Shown piece after piece: positions 1-5,511 of a stretch of DNA of 7,779 nucleotides (positions are counted from its first letter, which is position 1; every line of letters begins with the position of its first letter). Origin of the DNA: Candidatus Babelota bacterium (GTDB lineage Bacteria > Babelota > Babeliae > Babelales > Vermiphilaceae); contig JABSSP010000136.1 of assembly GCA_013213985.1 (NCBI GenBank), forward strand, positions 1 to 7,779, read 5' to 3'. The notes under the pieces were generated by a model, which saw nothing but the letters and a program-made list of their open reading frames with translations, did not search any database and was not told where the DNA came from. A program made the position numbers and the translations under genes.

Positions 1-380
1 CAGAAAAAATTCTTTTAAAAAATGAAAAAAAGCAGGAACAAATTGAAAAAGTTAACGGACAGCTCATTTATTTAATAAACCAGAAAAACAATGTTTCTCA
101 TTTGTTGAAATTATATGAAAAGGATCCTACAATAGCAAAAAGCCTACAAAAACAGCTGGAAATCCTTGCTCAAAAAGAAAAATGTTTTATTCTAAAGTTA
201 GAAGAGCTCTATACAGAGTGGACTGATATGAAAGTAAGTACAAAACCACCTACCAAAGAGACTGATATTCAAAAAAATGTAATTCTTATATCAGACAAAT
301 CAAATCCTTTAAAATTTTTAGAAACTATAAAACCAAAAGAATTTGAAGAACTGAATTTTAAAGAAGAAGTAGCAGGATAA
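1..380 (+). CDS. Unrecognised coiled-coil protein, C-terminal part (5' end outside window)
   Basis: The frame is open from base 3 to the TAA at 378-380, giving 125 visible residues with no stop upstream. A TTG at 102 could be read as a start, but the frame continues to the edge with the same Lys/Glu/Gln-rich character, so I read this as the tail of a longer protein. The first ~75 visible residues are charged with regularly spaced Leu/Ile, as in a helical coiled coil. The last ~45 look less ordered, with a Lys/Pro/Thr stretch (KPPTKET). No catalytic motif or known domain is recognised. The stop overlaps the carbonic anhydrase start by one base (TAATG), so the two are probably one operon with coupled translation. 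Function is unknown; a structural or envelope-associated role would be a guess. The CDS is certain enough, the identity is not. Confidence 0.75.
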   Translation, partial: EKILLKNEKKQEQIEKVNGQLIYLINQKNNVSHLLKLYEKDPTIAKSLQKQLEILAQKEKCFILKLEELYTEWTDMKVSTKPPTKETDIQKNVILISDKSNPLKFLETIKPKEFEELNFKEEVAG

Positions 381-979
381 TGCAAAGTTTGATCGGTGGT
401 TACCAACAATTTTTTAAAAAATATTTTGAAAGCGATAATAACCTTTATCAAGAGTTACAACACAAACAATCACCCCACACACTGTTTTTAGCGTGTTGTG
501 ATTCGCGTGTTGATCCTGTTCTTATGGTCAATGCGCAACCCGGAGACCTGTTTGTAGTTCGTAATGTCGCGAACTATGTTCCACCCTGCAACAAAGAAGA
601 TAATAATTCTGAATCCTTAGCCGCTATTGAACTCGCAGTAAACTACTTGCCAATTAAACACATTATTATTTTGGGGCATCAAGATTGCGCAGGTGTTAAA
701 TTATTAGCAACAGATAAACTAGAAAAAAATTCGCCTACAGTTTGGCGCGAGCAACAAAAGCAACTTAAAAATAATATTGATAAGAATTACACAAAAGAAA
801 CTGCTTCAGAATTTGAAAAAATAAATGTGAATAATGCGTGTGAAAATCTTTTAACGTATTGTTTTGTAAAAGATAAAATTAAAAACAAAACATTGTCTGT
901 GACAGGCTGGTACTTCCATTTAGATTCAGGAAAAATGGAAACGTATAATCCTGAATTCAAAACATTTTCTTTTTTATAA
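380..979 (+). CDS. Beta-class carbonic anhydrase
   Basis: A 199-residue protein, close to the usual size of bacterial beta-carbonic anhydrases, which are cytoplasmic zinc enzymes interconverting CO2 and bicarbonate. The zinc and catalytic residues are all visible: C39-x-D41-S-R43 in ACCDSRVDP, and H100-x-x-C103 in LGHQDCAG. C39, H100 and C103 are the expected zinc ligands, and D41/R43 the conserved dyad. The segment GDLFVVRNVANYVPP (55-69) and the SLAAIELAV helix (79-87) are also typical, as is the GWYF strand near the C terminus. The ATG overlaps the preceding stop (TAATG). The only purine-rich signal, AGGA at 374-377, is too close to be a normal ribosome site, so translational coupling is likely. 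The 3' end overlaps the opposing symporter gene by 6 bases. The probable role is bicarbonate supply for carboxylases or pH balance. The family call is firm; the physiological role is inferred. Confidence 0.95.
   Translation: MQSLIGGYQQFFKKYFESDNNLYQELQHKQSPHTLFLACCDSRVDPVLMVNAQPGDLFVVRNVANYVPPCNKEDNNSESLAAIELAVNYLPIKHIIILGHQDCAGVKLLATDKLEKNSPTVWREQQKQLKNNIDKNYTKETASEFEKINVNNACENLLTYCFVKDKIKNKTLSVTGWYFHLDSGKMETYNPEFKTFSFL
923..975 (+). terminator. Possible intrinsic terminator inside the 3' end of the carbonic anhydrase gene
   Basis: GATTCAGGA (923-931) and TCCTGAATT (949-957) form a 9-bp stem with one G-U pair and a 17-base loop. A T-rich tract (965-975) follows after a 7-base gap. There is no intergenic space before the convergent symporter gene, so a terminator would have to lie inside the coding sequence. 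The long loop and the gap before the T tract are atypical, and the match may be chance. Confidence 0.3.
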
Positions 980-2311
980 CTTAGTAACTTCAGGTTTTGT
1001 AAACGCAAGAATTAAAATTCCGATTACATTTGGCACCGCAACGAGTGTCAGCATAACATCCATAATATTCCATGTTGATTCTGCAGGTAAAAATGCACCA
1101 AGAACAACTGCTGCAATCATAAAGAATTTATATATTTCTACCCAGCGATGCTTAGTCAGTGCCGCAAAATTTTGTGTGCCATTAAAACTATTGCCAATGA
1201 TTGTTGAAATAACAAACATCGTAATGGTGATAATTAAAACATATTTCCCCAATACTGGTGAATTCATTTTAAATGCATCATAAATTAATGTGTTTCTAAA
1301 TTTACCATACGTCCACACACCAGTCACCAATACCATAAGGCCCGAAAGTGTTGAAATAATGGCGTCAGAAAACATTGAGTACAATGCTAAGACTCCTTGG
1401 TCTACCGGTTTTTTAGTGTCTGCTACCGCATGAGGAATGGACGATGTTCCAAGACCGGCCTCACTTAAATAAATACCGCGATAAATTCCCATGTGCATTG
1501 CTTGATAAACCGTTGCACCAAGAAATGCTCCAATCGGGGCTGCGGATGAAAAGACTGAAGAAAAAATAAGTGCAAATGCCTGTTTAACAGCAGCAACATT
1601 TTTAAACAGTAAAAATAATGAAAAACCTACGTACAAGAAAAACATGATGGGAACCATTTTACTTGCAATAAACCCCACTCTTTTTGCACCACCACGCAAC
1701 ACTAAAAGAACGATAAGTCCCAATAACGTTCCGGTAATCCATAATGAAATACCCTCTTCTTGAAGCACTCCTGCAAGCGTATTAGATTGCAGTGCGCTCC
1801 ATGCTCCAAACAAAAAAATCATGACAAAGCCATACCAATGCGCAAGTATTGGCGACACCAATTTAAGATATTGTGACGGACCACCAATAACTCGGCCGTC
1901 TTTTGTTTTAGTTCTTGTATGCAATGCAAAAGTAACTTCATAAAATTTTGTAACCGATGCGAAGAAAATATAGACCACAAGCCAAAACAGCGCTCCCGGC
2001 CCTCCCGCCATAATTGCGACTGACGGACCAACAATGTTTGCCATGCCAATAGTGGTTGCCATGGCAGTTGAAAGTGCATGAAAAGAATCAATGGTTTCCA
2101 TTTTACCATTTTTTTTATTATTTTTTCTGCGCGCGAAACCTTCGGTAATAATTTTCCAAAACCGTGGAAATGCCCTAAATTGTGCAAAGTCTGATTTAAA
2201 TGTGAGAATAACTGCAACACCAAAAAAAAGTATTGTTGCAGGAACTGCAAAAATTTCAATAAATCGCGCAAAAAAATAATCCAACTTAAGCAATAAAGGC
2301 ATTATACTCAT
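974..2311 (-). CDS. AGCS-family sodium:alanine/glycine symporter
   Basis: A 445-residue polytopic membrane protein with about ten hydrophobic segments, in the size range of the alanine/glycine:cation symporter family, which imports small neutral amino acids with Na+ or H+. Family blocks are recognisable in order. TTIGMANIVGPSVAI (86-100) corresponds to the conserved T-x-G-x-x-N-I-x-G block of the first core helix. AGGPGALFW (102-110) with TKFYE (121-125) matches the family signature, with FWMW changed to FWLV. YRGIYLSEAGLGTSSIPHA (277-295) matches the usual RG-x-x-x-NEAG-x-G block, with Asn replaced by Ser. PVDQGVLALYSMFSD (302-316) also fits. The ATG is supported by CAGGAG six bases upstream (complement of 2318-2323). 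The gene lies 131 bases downstream of ruvA on the same strand and converges with the carbonic anhydrase gene. Alanine or glycine uptake is likely, and would suit an amino-acid-scavenging bacterium, but the substituted positions leave specificity open. Confidence 0.93.
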   Translation of the reverse strand: MSIMPLLLKLDYFFARFIEIFAVPATILFFGVAVILTFKSDFAQFRAFPRFWKIITEGFARRKNNKKNGKMETIDSFHALSTAMATTIGMANIVGPSVAIMAGGPGALFWLVVYIFFASVTKFYEVTFALHTRTKTKDGRVIGGPSQYLKLVSPILAHWYGFVMIFLFGAWSALQSNTLAGVLQEEGISLWITGTLLGLIVLLVLRGGAKRVGFIASKMVPIMFFLYVGFSLFLLFKNVAAVKQAFALIFSSVFSSAAPIGAFLGATVYQAMHMGIYRGIYLSEAGLGTSSIPHAVADTKKPVDQGVLALYSMFSDAIISTLSGLMVLVTGVWTYGKFRNTLIYDAFKMNSPVLGKYVLIITITMFVISTIIGNSFNGTQNFAALTKHRWVEIYKFFMIAAVVLGAFLPAESTWNIMDVMLTLVAVPNVIGILILAFTKPEVTKL

Positions 2312-2317
2312 AAAAAA

Positions 2318-2323
2318 CTCCTG
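2318..2323 (-). promoter_or_regulatory. Strong ribosome binding site of the AGCS symporter
   Basis: The complement reads CAGGAG, then six T residues, then the ATG ending at 2311. Sequence and spacing are near ideal and fix this start codon. Confidence 0.75.
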
Positions 2324-2357
2324 TATATTTTTGTAAACTTATGCCACTGATCTCAAC

Positions 2358-2363
2358 ATTCTA
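2358..2363 (-). promoter_or_regulatory. Weak candidate -10 element for the AGCS gene
   Basis: The complement reads TAGAAT, five of six matches to TATAAT, about 46 bases before the start codon. No good -35 hexamer lies at 16-18 bases. The 131-base gap after ruvA, without an obvious terminator, leaves both an own promoter and read-through possible. Confidence 0.2.
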
Positions 2364-2442
2364 CACAACGTTAAGTAGTACACTAATAAAGGGCTTGTTT
2401 GTCCACTTGATGACATAATTAAAGAAAGGTCATGTTGTTACT

Positions 2443-3042
2443 TTACACTTTTCTTGATAAAAACGATAGCGCAGCCCGCATGATGTGATCAAAAGGAAGT
2501 TGCGCACTGTCCGGCAATTCACGTACGTGATCCATTGCTCCCGTAATTTCTGTACGTGAATAATTAAGGGATTTAAGGGCTTCGGTTAAATTATGCCAAC
2601 GCTTGTCTACCACGCCCACTCCAATAGCAACCCCAGAATCAAGTAATTTTTTAATTTTGTGCCGAAGTTGCACAATTATTTGTTCTGCCTTTTTTTTACC
2701 GATACCATTCACTTTGCTTAACGCATCTTCATCACCAGCAGTAATCGCTGATATAAATTGTTCTGGTCCTAAGTCTGCCAATGCTGAAAGTCCTATTTTT
2801 GGCCCAAGGCCAGAACAACTAATAATTAATTCAAAAATGGTACGCTCTAACTCTGTAGAAAATCCAAACAATGTTGGACCATTATCTTGATTCCAGTACA
2901 GATACGTATGAAGCCTGATAGTCTCTTTAATTTTAAAAGAACTTGCAGCCGGAACTTTAACCTCTAAAGATAAAAATCCAACATCAATAACTACAAGTTG
3001 ATCTGCAGCAGAAGCAACAACACCATTGATCGAATTAATCAT
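2443..3042 (-). CDS. ruvA: Holliday junction branch migration protein RuvA
   Basis: A 199-residue protein, the normal RuvA length. RuvA tetramers bind four-way DNA junctions and load the RuvB ATPase for branch migration during recombinational repair. The N-terminal OB-fold spans ~1-62 (MINSINGVV, ending in TLFGF). Domain II has both helix-hairpin-helix motifs: ISCSGLGPKIGLSAL (~74-88) and VNGIGKKKAEQIIVQLRHK (~110-128). After a linker, the C-terminal RuvB-binding helical domain runs from NLTEALKSLNYS (~151) to the end. By alignment from memory, the acidic-pin pair E55-D56 of E. coli RuvA becomes D53-N54, so one acidic residue is lost. The ATG is supported by AAAGGAA a few bases upstream (complement of 3046-3052). 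A possible 49-codon ORF ends inside this ribosome site. The gene lies upstream of the symporter on the same strand; ruvB and ruvC are not in the window. Confidence 0.95.
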   Translation of the reverse strand: MINSINGVVASAADQLVVIDVGFLSLEVKVPAASSFKIKETIRLHTYLYWNQDNGPTLFGFSTELERTIFELIISCSGLGPKIGLSALADLGPEQFISAITAGDEDALSKVNGIGKKKAEQIIVQLRHKIKKLLDSGVAIGVGVVDKRWHNLTEALKSLNYSRTEITGAMDHVRELPDSAQLPFDHIMRAALSFLSRKV

Positions 3043-3050
3043 AAGTTCCT

Positions 3051-3200
3051 TTATTTTTTATCAAAGCAGCATTTCTCTCTATCTTTACACAAGTCGAGCC
3101 TTTCAACAAATCTATTCCTTTGTTTCTCTGTTATCCTCTGAGAAAAGCAGCCATCAATAGGAAAAATCGTCAGTGCAATATTGACAAAAAAACCCTTCAT
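3051..3200 (-). CDS. Possible small Cys-containing peptide upstream of ruvA
   Basis: A 49-codon frame starts at the ATG ending at 3200. Its TAA (3051-3053) overlaps the ruvA ribosome site, 8 bases before the ruvA start. The peptide begins with a hydrophobic stretch after a single Lys (MKGFFVNIALTIFPIDGC), which resembles a short signal or anchor sequence. A charged tail with Cys at 18, 38, 44 and 45 follows (LDLCKDREKCC near the end). AAGAG (complement of 3205-3209) precedes the ATG by four bases, a weak ribosome site. The frame can be extended upstream to an ATG inside the tRNA gene, which is not credible. It resembles no family I know. The position next to ruvA could mean coupled translation or a leader peptide, but an ORF this short can occur by chance in A+T-rich DNA. 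Confidence 0.25.
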   Translation of the reverse strand: MKGFFVNIALTIFPIDGCFSQRITEKQRNRFVERLDLCKDREKCCFDKK

Positions 3201-3208
3201 AGTACTCT
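3181..3208 (+). promoter_or_regulatory. Candidate promoter of tRNA-Gly
   Basis: A perfect -35 hexamer TTGACA (3181-3186) is followed after 16 bases by a weak -10 TACTCT (3203-3208). Transcription would start near 3215, giving a leader of about 30 bases before the tRNA. A better -10-like GATAAT (3215-3220) is at the wrong spacing. The promoter overlaps the possible small minus-strand ORF. Confidence 0.4.
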
Positions 3209-3244
3209 TACTAAGATAATAGTAGCCAAAAAAAGTCTTATTGT

Positions 3245-3320
3245 GTGGGAATAGCTCAGTTGGTAGAGCGTTGCCTTGCCAAGGCAAAGGTCGCGGGTTC
3301 GAATCCCGTTTCCCACTCCA
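3245..3320 (+). tRNA. tRNA-Gly(GCC), CCA encoded
   Basis: The full cloverleaf can be folded by eye. The acceptor stem GTGGGAA (3245-3251) pairs with TTCCCAC (3310-3316), 7 of 7. The D arm is GCTC/GAGC (3254-3257 and 3266-3269). The anticodon stem TTGCC/GGCAA (3271-3275 and 3283-3287) encloses loop TTGCCAA, with anticodon GCC at 3278-3280. The T arm is GCGGG/CCCGT with loop TTCGAAT (3298-3304). The discriminator base is T3317, as usual in bacterial tRNA-Gly, and CCA is encoded (3318-3320). It reads GGC and GGU codons. A T-run shortly after it (3329-3334) may help end transcription, although no hairpin other than the tRNA precedes it. Confidence 0.98.
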
Positions 3321-3378
3321 TTACGCTGTTTTTTCTATAAATATACGTCAATTGTTGGTCGGTATGGCTCGTTACTGA

Positions 3379-3403
3379 TAAAATATAATAAAAAGTTTAT
3401 AAT
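3379..3403 (+). promoter_or_regulatory. A+T-rich promoter-like region ahead of the jag-like gene
   Basis: Two perfect TATAAT hexamers lie at 3384-3389 and 3398-3403, with TAAAAT at 3379-3384. None has a good -35 at 16-18 bases; TTGGTC at 3355-3360 is 18 bases before TAAAAT but matches poorly. Given the base composition, these hexamers could be chance, but the 189-base gap after the tRNA is where a promoter for the jag-mnmE unit should lie. Confidence 0.3.
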
Positions 3404-3434
3404 ATACGACTACTGATAATGTCGCATATTTTTT
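3404..3434 (+). terminator. Weak terminator-like hairpin after tRNA-Gly
   Basis: ATACGAC (3404-3410) and GTCGCAT (3421-3427) pair over seven positions with one A-C mismatch around a 10-base loop. Six T residues follow (3429-3434). It could end the tRNA transcript or act as an attenuator before the jag-like gene. The stem is weak. Confidence 0.3.
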
Positions 3435-3451
3435 CCTTAAAACTTATTACC

Positions 3452-3493
3452 AACGCACATTGAAAAATACCATATTCTATTCATTAGTGCGTT
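3452..3493 (+). repeat. Inverted repeat in the leader of the jag-like gene
   Basis: AACGCAC (3452-3458) and GTGCGTT (3487-3493) are perfect 7-bp arms around a 28-base A+T-rich loop. The second arm ends four bases before the GAGG ribosome site (3497-3500). In RNA it could form a long-loop hairpin next to the site; in DNA it could be an operator. Confidence 0.4.
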
Positions 3494-3496
3494 CTT

Positions 3497-3500
3497 GAGG
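3497..3500 (+). promoter_or_regulatory. Ribosome binding site deciding the start of the jag-like gene
   Basis: GAGG stands nine bases before ATG 3510. An upstream in-frame TTG at 3495 overlaps this site and lacks one of its own, so ATG 3510 is preferred. Confidence 0.5.
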
Positions 3501-3509
3501 TTAACAATA

Positions 3510-4106
3510 ATGAAATCAATCATGGAAGAAGCTTCTACCATAGCAAAGGCAATATCAAAAAGCTGGGAACGTGCAGGTAAACCGGCATCGTTTAGCGTTA
3601 AGGTGTTAGAAGAGCCCCAAACCAATTTTTTTGGCATGACAGTAAAACCTGCTAAAATAGCACTTTTCTTTGAAGTAAAAGAAAAATTCACTCCTAAAAG
3701 CCGAATTCATCGAAGAACAAGCGCTCCAGCTAAAAAAATTGAAAAAAGGGAACCTGAGCGTAAACCACGAGAAATCAAAAGAGAAGAACGCGTAGCACGT
3801 CCACTCAAAGAAACTTCAACTACCAGCCAACAGCAAACTCAAAATACCTGGACGGACGAAATGGTAGATTTTGCCAAAACATGGCTAAATACTATTTTGT
3901 CAGCTAAAAAATCTTTGAATTCTGAATTTGAAACCAGCATAGACAATCATAGATTAATTATAACGTTTGAAAAACCGCTTACCGGTGATTATAATCAAGA
4001 CCAATTTGCATTCAACAGCCTTGGTCATTTGATTACTAAAACCGTGAGAACTTATTTTAGAGAACGATCACAAGGTTTGCGTATTTCAATCAGAAGTAAC
4101 GAATAA
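3510..4106 (+). CDS. KhpB/Jag-like RNA-binding protein lacking a recognisable R3H domain
   Basis: A 198-residue protein from ATG 3510. Residues ~3-57 match the Jag_N domain: a helix (MEEASTIAKAISKSW), then VKVLEEPQTNFFGMTVKPAKIAL, where the family usually has EVLEEP..GFLGIG.KPAKV. Residues ~60-112 form a Lys/Arg/Glu-rich linker, probably disordered. Residues ~116-196 resemble a KH domain in pattern, with a strand (HRLIITFE), a helix (FNSLGHLITKTVRTYF) and a final strand (LRISIRS). The GxxG nucleic-acid loop is not seen (DYNQDQF stands there), and the protein ends where an R3H domain would begin. KhpB/Jag proteins bind RNA with KhpA and influence cell elongation and division in Gram-positive bacteria. 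The gene precedes mnmE by 31 bases, a gene order common across bacteria, which supports the call. An unrelated C-terminal domain remains possible. Confidence 0.75.
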   Translation: MKSIMEEASTIAKAISKSWERAGKPASFSVKVLEEPQTNFFGMTVKPAKIALFFEVKEKFTPKSRIHRRTSAPAKKIEKREPERKPREIKREERVARPLKETSTTSQQQTQNTWTDEMVDFAKTWLNTILSAKKSLNSEFETSIDNHRLIITFEKPLTGDYNQDQFAFNSLGHLITKTVRTYFRERSQGLRISIRSNE

Positions 4107-4131
4107 TTTGTCATATCAACAAAATGGGGCT

Positions 4132-4136
4132 AGGAG
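4132..4136 (+). promoter_or_regulatory. AGGAG unusually close to the mnmE ATG
   Basis: AGGAG ends one base before ATG 4138, far closer than the normal 5-9 bases. The spacing to the next codon, ATT 4141, is four bases. The upstream GGGG (4126-4129) is eight bases from the ATG and may serve instead. The alternative TTG at 4108 has no ribosome site and would add ten residues that the family lacks. Confidence 0.35.
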
Positions 4137-4137
4137 T

Positions 4138-5511
4138 ATGATTCGCAGTCATGATGATGCAACTATTATCGCTCAATGTACTCCACGTGGCAGTGGGGCA
4201 ATTGCTTTATTGCGCATAGCTGGTGTTGATGCTCTGAGCATAACAAATGCTATGAGTACGCTTGGTAAACATAAAAAAATTACTGATCTTCCTACACACA
4301 CTATTCACTATGGGTGGGTAACAGACCAAAATAAAAAACATATCGATCAAGTTATGTTTTTAGTCATGCATGGACCAAAAACATTTACCGGGCAAGATAC
4401 CATTGAAATCACCTGTCACAACAATCAGTTCATTATAGAAAAAATTATTGAACGTGCAATTACCTGTGGTGCGCGACTGGCCGACAACGGTGAATTTACA
4501 AAACGTGCTGTGCTTAATAAAAAAATTGATCTCATTCAAGCAGAGGCAATTAATGAATTGATTCATGCACAAACGCAACATGCGCTCAAAAAATCACTTT
4601 CGCAATTAGAAGGGAGCTTGTCTGAGTGGACATATAAGATAGCAAATAATTTAGTAAAAGCGCTTGCGCTTTCTGAAGCAAATTTTGAATTTATTGACGA
4701 AGAAATTTCTTTTGCGCAACCAATCAAAAAAATTATTGATCAAAATCTTAATACTATTGTAACAATTAAAAAAACATTTAATCAGCAACAACAAATTCGT
4801 CAAGGAATTCGAATTACTCTTGTTGGTTCAGTGAACACAGGTAAGTCATCTCTTTTTAATGCGATCATTGGAACACAACGAGCAATTGTAACCAACATCG
4901 CTGGAACAACCCGTGATTCAATTGAAGCAGGACTTTATAGAAATGGAAATTATTGGACATTGATAGATACAGCAGGTTTGCGCCAAACAAATGATGTTAT
5001 TGAACAACAAGGCATTAAGCGTTCATTTGAACAAGCACAAAGAGCTGACATTGTTTTATTAGTTTTTGATGGTTCTCAAAAATTGTCTGATATCGAACAA
5101 CCGATATATAAAAAACTACTGAGAAATTTTAAAAATAAAATAATTACCGTACAAAATAAATCTGACTTATCAATTGTTGGTGATATGCATAGACCAACTA
5201 TGGATGTACTAGTTTCAAGCAAGAAAAATAAAAATATCGAACACATTGATCAATTAATTCAACAAAAAATTGATTCACTTTTTAAGCATATTGAATCACC
5301 CTTTTTATTAAATCAGCGGCACTATAATTTAATTTTGAAACTTGAAAAAAGTTTGCAACAAATTATGACCATGCTGAGCGCGAATGTTCAGTACGAACTG
5401 TTGTCCTATCATTTAAATGATGCCATTGCCCAACTTTCTGAACTTTCAGGAAAAACAATTAGTGAGCAGGGAATGGACATGGTGTTTCGTGAATTTTGTG
5501 TTGGTAAATAA
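4138..5511 (+). CDS. mnmE: tRNA modification GTPase MnmE (TrmE)
   Basis: A 457-residue protein from ATG 4138, the standard length. MnmE works with MnmG to install the carboxymethylaminomethyl-type group on U34 of tRNAs reading two-fold degenerate codons, using a folate one-carbon unit and GTP. The N-terminal folate-binding domain starts at TIIAQCTPRGSGAIALLRI (~9-27) and includes TFTGQDTIEI (~82-91). The helical domain has GEFTKRAVLNKKIDLIQAEA (118-137). The G domain shows G1 GSVNTGKS (230-237), K-loop/G2 GTTRD (256-260), G3 DTAG (277-280), G4 NKSD (340-343) and a G5-like SSK (360-362). E289, matching the catalytic Glu282 of E. coli, is present. The C-terminal FCVGK (453-457) carries the invariant Cys. 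Two family positions vary: G1 reads SVNT instead of the usual xPNxGK context, and the folate-domain HCHGG-type segment reads TCHNN. It follows the jag-like gene, probably in one transcript. Its stop abuts the stop of the opposing ankyrin gene. Confidence 0.97.
   Translation: MIRSHDDATIIAQCTPRGSGAIALLRIAGVDALSITNAMSTLGKHKKITDLPTHTIHYGWVTDQNKKHIDQVMFLVMHGPKTFTGQDTIEITCHNNQFIIEKIIERAITCGARLADNGEFTKRAVLNKKIDLIQAEAINELIHAQTQHALKKSLSQLEGSLSEWTYKIANNLVKALALSEANFEFIDEEISFAQPIKKIIDQNLNTIVTIKKTFNQQQQIRQGIRITLVGSVNTGKSSLFNAIIGTQRAIVTNIAGTTRDSIEAGLYRNGNYWTLIDTAGLRQTNDVIEQQGIKRSFEQAQRADIVLLVFDGSQKLSDIEQPIYKKLLRNFKNKIITVQNKSDLSIVGDMHRPTMDVLVSSKKNKNIEHIDQLIQQKIDSLFKHIESPFLLNQRHYNLILKLEKSLQQIMTMLSANVQYELLSYHLNDAIAQLSELSGKTISEQGMDMVFREFCVGK

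Noticed and set aside
1819..2271. Minus-strand 150-codon ORF in another frame of the symporter gene
   Set aside because: Contained within the AGCS coding sequence, whose family motifs run in the other frame; its composition looks like a frame shadow.
2403..2436. ATGAC/GTCAT inverted repeat just downstream of ruvA
   Set aside because: Only 5-bp arms, a long loop and no T tract; not a credible terminator.
2603..2890. Plus-strand 95-codon ORF
   Set aside because: Antisense to ruvA, with no ribosome site or domain.
3245..3320. tRNA-Gly as an integration site
   Set aside because: No integrase, no repeated tRNA 3' end nearby and ordinary housekeeping genes follow, so nothing suggests an inserted element.
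3372..3419. Direct repeat TACTGATAA (3373-3381 and 3411-3419)
   Set aside because: Nine bases of A+T-rich sequence in two copies, one inside the hairpin loop; too short to separate from chance.
3437..3691. Minus-strand 84-codon ORF opposite the jag-like gene
   Set aside because: Antisense to the conserved Jag_N domain; no supporting signal.
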